Source: Archilochus colubris (taxonomy: Eukaryota > Chordata > Aves > Apodiformes > Trochilidae). Taken from it: a stretch of DNA of 64,000 nucleotides. The notes under the pieces are model-generated. The model saw nothing but the letters and a program-made list of their open reading frames with translations, made no database searches and had not been told where the DNA came from. The position numbers were made by a program, and so were the translations under genes. Shown piece after piece: positions 43,601-52,600 of this stretch (the first letter of the stretch is position 1; each line of letters opens with the position of its first letter). The stretch is from positions 24,701,005 to 24,765,004 of the forward strand of contig CM041115.1 in the NCBI GenBank assembly GCA_023079485.1, written 5' to 3'.

Positions 43601-46600
43601 AACAATCCTAATCCTCTCCAGTTCCTATTTACAATTACAAACAAGCTGTTCTCATCCCCTCTGGATCTTCATGTCCTTGACAGAAAAACTGCCCATAAAT
43701 TAATACTTGAGGAACTCAAGCCTTTAAAAAAAAAAAAAATCTAAAAAAATAAATCCAGCAGAAGTTCACTGCTAATGATAACTGCTACACCTTCAGCCAG
43801 CTTCTTACCTGAGAGCCAGCTCTCTTCAGCTTTAAGCATGAATTGAAAAAAATTAACCCCACTGATATTTTGCTTTTGCCTTTAAAAAAACAAAAAAACA
43901 AAAAAAACAATAAAAAAACCCACACATGGCTTCACAAAAAAATGCAGTATAATTATCCTTTGACATGTATTAACTCTAGCAGGGTAAACCATCAGTTCTA
44001 TCACTAAGGAGCAATAGAGTAACAGTTTCAGGTCTGATGTCTGGGTTACTAAAAAAGTCCATTTCCCTCCCCACACTCTCAACTGCAACCACTATTAAAA
44101 TCTTCAGATACTGACCCTCCACAAGGTCTGACTGTACTCTGGAGAAAGGAAGGGGATACAACCCCTTTAGTTAAGGATCTTCATAATCTTGCCAAGACTA
44201 AAATAGCCACAAGCAGTGGCTCCTCTCCCCTACAGTTGGATTTACAGTTCTGATTAGCAAGTATTTATGCTTGAATTAGTATTTTCAATGACTTTCAACA
44301 GGTTGCTGATTTTAACATAAAGACTTCATCTTCACTCAACTAACAACAATTGGCAGAACACAAGACTTTGTACTTCTAACCTCCGGCCCAGATTAAACCA
44401 AATTCTCCACGCAGCCTGTGGTTGAAAACATGCTTGAAAAAATGCAAAACTTCAGGAAAGATTACAGTTAATGGGATATTCAAATTCGACATCTCTCTTC
44501 AAAGCTCCGCTCTAGTTTCTTTCCAAATCTACTGAGAAATTCATCGTGGAATCACGGTAAGTTAGGGGTTGGAAGAGACCTCTAAAGATAATCAAGTCCA
44601 ACCTCCCTTCCAGAACAGGGTCACCCACAGGAAGTCATGTACAAACACATCCAGGTGGGTTTTGAATGTTGCCAGAGAAGGAGAATCCACAACCTCCCTG
44701 GGCAGCCTGTTCCAGTGCTCTGTCACCCTCACAAGGAAAAAAATTCTCCTTGGGTTTACATGGAAACTCCTATGTTCAAGCTCCTATCTCTTGTCCTGTG
44801 ACTGGGCATAATTGAGAAGATCCTGGCACTGTCCTCCTGGCTCTCTAACTTCACATATTTATAAACAGTAATGAGGTTGCCCCTGATTCTCCTCCAAGCT
44901 GAAGAGACCCAGCTCCCTCAACCTTTCCTTGTAAGGAAGATGTTCCACTCCCTTAATTATCTTGAAGGCTCTGCACTGGACTCATTCAAGCAGTTTGCTG
45001 TCCTTCTGGACCTGAAGGGCCCAGAACTGGACACAATATTCCAGACGTGGCCTCACCATGGCAGACTAGAGAGGGAAGAGACCCTCTCTCAACCTCCTAA
45101 CCACTCCCCTTCTAATGCACCCAGGATGCCATTGGCCTTCTTAGCCACAAGGGCACATTGCTGGCTAATAGTCATCCTTTCATTCACCAGCATCCCCAGG
45201 TCCCTTTCCTCTTCACTGCTCAGTCCCCAAAAGCTCAGTCTCCAACCTGCACTGGTACCTGGGGTTCTTCTTTTCCAGATTTAAGACTCTACACTTGCCC
45301 TTGTTGTAATTCATTAAATTTCTCCTTGCCCAACTCTCCAGCCTGTACAGGTCCCTCTGAATGGCAACACAGCCTCCTGGTTTGTCAGCCACTCCTCCGA
45401 GTTTTGTGTCATCAGCAAACTTGCTGAGAAGACACTCTATCCCATCGTCAAGGTCATTGATAAACATGTTGAATAGGGCTGTATCCAGCACTGATCCTGG
45501 AGGACTCCACTACTCACAGGTCTCCAGCTGGAGTCTGCACCATTCATCACCTCTCTTTGGGCTCTGTTGTGTAGCCAGTTCTTAATCCATCTCACTGTGG
45601 ACTCTTCTGTCCCAGATTTCCTGAGCTTGCTCCCAAGGATGTTATGGGAGACTGTGTCAAAAGCCTTGCTGAGGTCAAGGTAGTCTACATCCTCTGGTTA
45701 CCCTGCATCTACCCATTCAGTCACAACACCATGGAAGGCTATCAAATGAGTCAAGCATGACTTCCTCTTGGTAAATCCCTGCTGACTACTCCTAATAACC
45801 TTCTTCTCTTCCGTGTGCTTAGAGACAACCTCCAGAACAAGCCACTCAGATTATAACTGAACTCATAAGACCTTTCTCAAATGAAGAAAAGCCCTTAATA
45901 TCACAAGATTTTCTTTAATGCAAGAATTCTAAGTGTTTGGCAAGAAAACAGCAAAACAATTAACTTGTCTGTTTTTGACCTTTGCTATGTCAAAGTAAGC
46001 AAAGAAGTAGTCACGCAGGCTGTGCAGGAATCACAAGAAGTTTTGCAGCAGTTACAGCAAATCCTATGTGACAGGTTTGACAATGGTCACAGCTTCTCAG
46101 TCCCTACTGCTTAGGACCATACAGCACATGAAGCACTAGGGACTCAGTCAGCACTCAATTATCTCAAATAGAAAACCAAATCGTTTGGTTGCATTTTGCT
46201 ATTCAGGTAATTTTGTGTAGGAGATGGCTAAGCACCCAGGATGACTACATCCTAAGACAGTGATCACAAATTCTTGAGGCTGACAGTCATGAACATTAAC
46301 CTCAATGCAACAACAGCAGTGTAATTCTGAACACCAGTTGCATGTTTTGCAATGTGACTGACCATTAAGGGAAATAGGTTTATGGGTACAATTAGGCTTT
46401 TAAGCAGTTTAGGATGAAAGGGCAAGTCCATTTTCTACTCCTTCACTAAAGCACATAACTTGCAGTATAGACTTTTTCCTATTTCCATGCATTGGAGAGA
46501 AAGACATTATGCCAAAACAAGCTATGCTTCCTCCAACAAAACAACTTCCATTTAGCCAAAAAAACCCAACCAACCAACAGATATTTTCTCCTGCTGGTGT

Positions 46601-49600
46601 GAAAAGATAAAACTTAAGCATTTAAACATATGGGTAAGAATGCAGTGGCAGAAAAGGGAAAGTGCAACAACAATCTTTGTAGCCTACACCTGTTATGAAA
46701 TGCAATTAAAAGTCCTGTAGGCTTTCCAATTAGGCTTTTGTTTCTTTCCTTCCAGCCAAGTCACTAAAGTGACAAGGGAACAACAAATGGTGGTTACTCA
46801 TCTTAAATTTTCACTTCTATATTTCTTCTGTAAATATGTGTGTGTATATGTGTATGTATATATGTGTGTATTAGTACTGAAATCCAAAGCATCTGTCCTA
46901 GCTGAGTATTCAAGATCACAGTTTTATTAATTTTGTTGCAGCTCTAGTATTGAAGAAATGTCAGTTAGCTGGGTATTTAGTCAAGATAAAACTTTTAAAT
47001 CAAAGTTGAGGTTTCCTTCACATTTGATAGGCAGTAAGTCTGCCATAATGATTATTCCATTAGCTCTGTTGTTCTCCTGACACCTTAAGCTTTCATTTTT
47101 CTACTTTAAAGAAAATTATTTTTTCCTACCATGATTTCAATTTCTACCTTAAAATACAACATATATTCTGCTTTGTTTTGGTTTTTTCTTTGACAAAATT
47201 TTGTAATTGGATTTTAGTGACACAGTATTCAAGACTGTCAAAATTCATACTCAGAAAAAGGACATGCAGCCAACCAACAAATCATCACACCATGATTTCA
47301 AATCTTCAGCATCTAGACTAGAACCAAAAAGTCACCCTGCTAGTCTTAATTTATATGTTATACGCAGCAATTCACAACAATTGTAAACACCTGAAGTTTC
47401 TAACTCATGTCGGGATGACTTCAAGGACTGAAGATAGTAATAGGACCATAGATTACAATCTTCTTCTGGAAAATCCTTCAGCAGTTCTGTCTTCCCTCTC
47501 TCTCTTTTTTTTTTTTTTTCCCTCCTCCCAAAATTGAAGAGCAGTTTTTTTAAACTGTGAACTTTACTCTTCCCCATGGAAAACTAACTCAGTGTTTATA
47601 CATAAAAAATGAAGTTGAGATTAAGATGATTTCCAAACCCTCTGCACGGACATGTAATACATAATACTCAAGTTCATTTAAAGTGTTTACTTCAGGAAAC
47701 CTAGACTGTAGATTGCCAAGTTTGCTTGGATGTACCATCTTAATATGGTATCTTACTGTTTGCAGCTAGAGCAGATTGCACCATGCTGTTCTTACGGTGT
47801 TACCCTAGCAGAAGACAGATCACTGTAGCAGGAGGAGCCTTTCTTGCTCCTGAGGCTCGATGAGCTGCTGCTTCTTCCTTGCCTCGCACAGAGTGAGCTC
47901 ACCCTGTGGGTGTGAGTCCCACCTTTATTGGCTCCCCTGGTCTTGCTCATGCCCAATAGGGGGCCTGTCCTAACCAGGCACAGGTGGACTCACACCCACT
48001 CTTTGGCAACTCGAGGCACCTGGTTGTTCAGCTGATTTATTTCTTGATCTCTCTGGAGCACTTGTTTCTCTACAGATCACTGTCCATATAATTCGCAAAA
48101 AATACAGTAAACTAATAACATGACTATAGTCATGTTCTGCCTAGCATTCAGAGGTAGTAATAGACTCACATAATCATGAATAGGAAAGAAACAAATTCAA
48201 TGCACCACTCTTAATTATCAACTCCCTTCAAAAATCACTGTTAATTATGTTCTGAACTTATGAGCAAACTCTAGGCTTCTTGTTAGTATTATATTCTTGT
48301 TATGGGATTATTTTAAGAACTATACAAATTCACCAAGCTAAGCAAGATCCCTGACTTTGTAAGAAGACTTTTTTAAAAGTTTTTCCTTTGAAGAGTATGT
48401 AAAAACTGTGCCTAAGTTTTTCCTTTGAAGAGTATGTAAAAACTGTACCTGTACTGAACATTCCCAGCATGGATGGCTTCTGGTGGAACTCTCCATGGAC
48501 AGCTTATTCTTCCTCCAGGAAGGCGTCTAAAATCAAACTGGCAGCATATTTTTGGATCTGGACCACAAGTGTGAGGAACATCATAACTATAGAAAGGCAT
48601 CATATGACAAAGGATATCTGTACTGGATCCCAAATCTGGAATTAAACACATAGAGTATACAATTAAAATAAGCAATCTCAGATTTGTCAACACTAAATCA
48701 GTTCCATAGCACAACATTCAAATTGGTTTGCTTTAGCAATAGCCTAACTACTTGAACACACACCTTCAATATAATAACAGTACAGTTCTACATACTTGTA
48801 GATAAGATTCTCTGTGATATGATTTTGTGTGATAGAATACTACATGCTTCTGACACCATCTCTGCAATCCCAAATTTTTCTTTCAGTCAGTCCCATACCT
48901 AAAGTTTAACCCATCAGAAGCAAAGACCTGCACCCATTTTGTCAAGTTTCAAGCGAAAATCGGTCAAATTTTTTTGTTTCAAGAAACTTCTGTTTAAAGA
49001 AAATCTGATGTTGCCACAGAATGTAAAGAAAACCTTAAGTTTATTCATCTTGCAGCCACCTAAATGCTGATTATCTAGTACTAACAACATGAAGTCATTA
49101 CATGTTGAAATGAGTTATGTGGACCTATTTTGAAAAACCTTTATTTGAAGGCCAAACTAGACCATACCATATATGAGATTTACATATGTAACTATTTAAG
49201 AAAAAGGCCTGTCAACTAAGTATTCTGTATGCTGAGTGGCATACACCAACATTCAAAGAAAAATCTCTAAGTGTCAGTATCTGACTAATTTTTGCCTCCG
49301 TTTTGTCTTTGCCTGTCTAAACAGTCAGACCAGCTACCACCAGTGTTCATCCTCCCGAGCTGGAAGGATGGAGAGTAGAACAACCCCACCATAATCAAGA
49401 AGTTAATGATCAGCTTCTGCATCTAGACACATAGAAATATACGGGGCCAAATGGGATGTACCCAAGAGTACAGAGAGAGATGTTGGGGGAGCTCGCTAAG
49501 CCTCTCTCCACCATTTATCAACAATCCTGGTCAATAGGTGAAATCCCAGGTGACTGAAGGGTGGCCCATGTGGTGCCCACGTACAAGAAGGGCCAGAAAG

Positions 49601-52600
49601 AGGATCCAGAGAACTACAGGCCCATTAGCCTGACCATGGCACTGGGAAAGATCCTAGAGAGGATCACCTTGAGTGAGCTCTCCCAGCAAGTAGAGGGAAG
49701 CCAAGTGTTCAGGGCCAGCCAACATGGGCTTATAAAAGGGAGGTCTTGCTCAACCAACCTGATCTCTTTCTGTGACCATGAGGCCCACGTTCTGGATGAG
49801 GGGAAGGCTGTGGACATTGTCTACCTGGACTCTGGGGTAAGGCTTTTGACACTGTGTCCCACAGCATTCTCCTGGAGAAGCTGGTGAATCATGGCATAGA
49901 CAAGGGTACTCTTCACTGGGTAAAAAACTGGCTGGAGAGATGTGATTACTGGGGTCCAATCTAGTTGGCAGCTGGTCACCCCCAGGGCTCAGTCCTGGGG
50001 CCAGTCTTGTTTAGTATCTTCATCCATGATCTGCATGAGGAGACTGAGGGCACTCTCAGTAAGTCTGCAGATAACACAAAGCTGGGTGGGAGTGTTGATC
50101 TGCCTGAGGGTAGGAAGGCTCTGCAGAGGCACCTGGACAGGCTGGACCAATGGGCCAAGGCCACTTGTATGAGGTTCAAGAAAGCCAAGTGCTGGCTTGT
50201 GCATTTTGGTCACAACAACCTGAGGCAACCCTACAGGCTTGGGGGAGAGCAGCTGGAAAGCTCATCAGCAGAAAAGAACCTGGGGGTGCTGGTGGGCAGC
50301 CTGCTCAACATGAACCAGCAGTGTGCCCAGGTGGCCAAGGGGGCCAACAGCATCCTGGCTTCTATCAGGAACAGCGTGGCCAGCAGGAGCAGGGAAGTGA
50401 TCGTGTCCCTGTACTCAGCACTGGTGAGACTGCTCCTCAAATATGGTTTGTTTTGAGCCCCTCAGTTCTGGGCCCCTCATTACAAGAAGGACACTGAGGT
50501 GCTGGAACGGGTCCAGAGGAGACAAACCAAGTTGGTGAGGGTCCCAGAAAACAAGTCATTGGAGGAATGGCTGAGGGAACTGGGCATGTTTAGCTTGGAG
50601 AAGAGGAGGCTGAGGGGAGACCTCACTGCCTTCTACAATTACCTGAAATTAGGCTGTAGGGATGTGGGTGTTGGCCTCTTCTCCAAGGTGAATAATGACA
50701 GGACCAGAGGAAATGGTCTGAGTTGTGGCAGGGGACATTTAGATATTTGGAAGAATTTCTTTACTGAAAGAGTGGTGAGGCACTGGAACACCCTGCCCAG
50801 GGAGGTGGTTGAGTGAGGTGGTTCCTCAAGGTATTTAAGAAATGTGTAGATGTGGCACTTCAGGGCATGCTCTAGTGGTTGAGATTGTAGGGCGGTTGTT
50901 GTGGGTGGGTTGTTCAGTTTTGGGGTGGTTTTTTTTTTAATCTTTTTTGCTTGTTGAGTATGGTTGGACTCATGATCTCAAAGGTCCTTTCCAACCACAA
51001 CCATTGTGATTCTGTAATTCTTTCACACTGTCATTTTTTCCTTAAGTCAAGTTTACCTGTGCAGCAGATTGCTCCCTCTGAATATCCTGCTTCCTACCAT
51101 TTCAAACTAAAACCACAGTAGAACTAACAAGCACCAAAATCATCACCACCTTTCAGTATTAAGTACTAAATATGTTTGCTTGACCCTGTACCGATAAAGC
51201 AGTGGCATGTCAACTTATTTTAAAAACAAAGAGGCAAAAACCTCAACTGCATATAGTAATCATAAAGATTATTGGAATGCTGATACAGTACAAAGCCAAA
51301 CAAAATATTCATATAAAATATTTTAAATATTATATTTTGTTAAATATAATTTAACAGTTTGCTATGGTATAATCACTACATTACCTGAGAAAACTTTCTT
51401 CTCTGCATTGTATAAATAATATGAAAAAAGCAATTCTATTTATTCTAAGAATTGGATTTTAGATAGTGACATAACTGCAAATTGAAACAATGAAAGTTTT
51501 TATCTATTTTTTGACTGAAGATAACATAGAAACTTCAAATACACAGAAGTCTGCTATAACAATTGCCACTAATTAATCACACCAGCTGAGAAAAACTGGT
51601 TGCTTCTGAGCTTTTCCTTAGTAAGAACATGTACAAGAAATATCTTTCCATCTTTAAAAATTCAAATATTCACTTCTGGATTTTCTTTTCATCTTCTCAA
51701 GAGAAATGTTTCTTCTCCTCCACTTTATTTCCACACAGTAGGAGGAAGAAATAAGTGAGAAAAGGAAAATATTATTAACACCTCATTTACTTTTTTTTAT
51801 ATATGTCATGGTTTAGGCCCAGCTGGCAACTAAGCACTAAGCTGCTTGCTCACTCCTCTCTTCTGCTCTCCTCTGAGGAGTAGAATCAGAAGAAAAAGGT
51901 TAACCTCATGATCTGAAACAAGGACAGTTTAATAAGACACCACAAGGACAGAAGAAATACTACTAACAATAATACCAATAAAATAATATGAAAAGCAAGT
52001 TATGCACAATGCAGTTCCTTGCCACCTGGAGCCCAATACCCAGCCTGTTCCCAAGCTGCAATCTCATTCTTTCTTTAACTTTAGTTATATAACTAACTTG
52101 AGCTTATATACTGAGCATGACACCATACAGTATTATATATTTCCTCGGCTAGTGCGGGTCAGCGATAGTGGCTGTGTCCCCTCCCAGATTCTTGTGATAA
52201 ATAACTCTACTCCAGCTGAACTGAGGATAATACATTTTGAAGGAAAGTGGCAAGAAAAATGAAAGTGAAGCTCAAAAGGCGAAAGGAAGATCAGAGGAAC
52301 AACGGCAATAGTAGAGATTTTATATTTAGCCTCTTTCCAAACATACAGGTACCCACATTCCCCATTTAAAAAAGAAAAAAATCCCTGAAACTTAACCTAG
52401 ATGACTGTTTTAACAACATAAACATTTAACATAACATACTGATATAAAAGGAAAACACATACCCCAGTTCTGTCTCCAAAAAAATTCTAGTGTTTTTTGC
52501 ATTGCAAAATGTTTTTTAACTGAGTAATGAACTCTCTGTATAAGCATATTGGAAAATCCTGTGCGTTTCAGAAGGTAGGCCATTGTTGGTGAATGCCCAA

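Larger units (their letters stand above)
43268..48448. other. MAN2A1 intron E/D
   Basis: 5.2 kb intron with a sense-oriented CR1 (44544-45848), a GT/AT microsatellite near 46837, a solo LTR (47824-48074) and a 37-bp tandem duplication abutting the exon D donor (48377-48450). Confidence 0.8.
48636..52462. other. MAN2A1 intron D/C
   Basis: 3.8 kb intron more than half filled by two insertions: a 1.7 kb CR1 and an LTR. The rest is AT-rich. Confidence 0.85.

Noticed and set aside
44569..44811. 80-codon frame also present at 63284-63526 on the other strand, as a conserved small protein
   Set aside because: Both are antisense reads of the same CR1 3' region; the similarity reflects repeat identity, not selection on a protein.
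47815..48083. Reading the 47.8 kb insertion as a SINE with a 12-bp duplication
   Set aside because: The repeated acagatcactgt includes the TGT and ACA element ends; a 6-bp gatcac duplication around a TG...CA element explains it better as a solo LTR.
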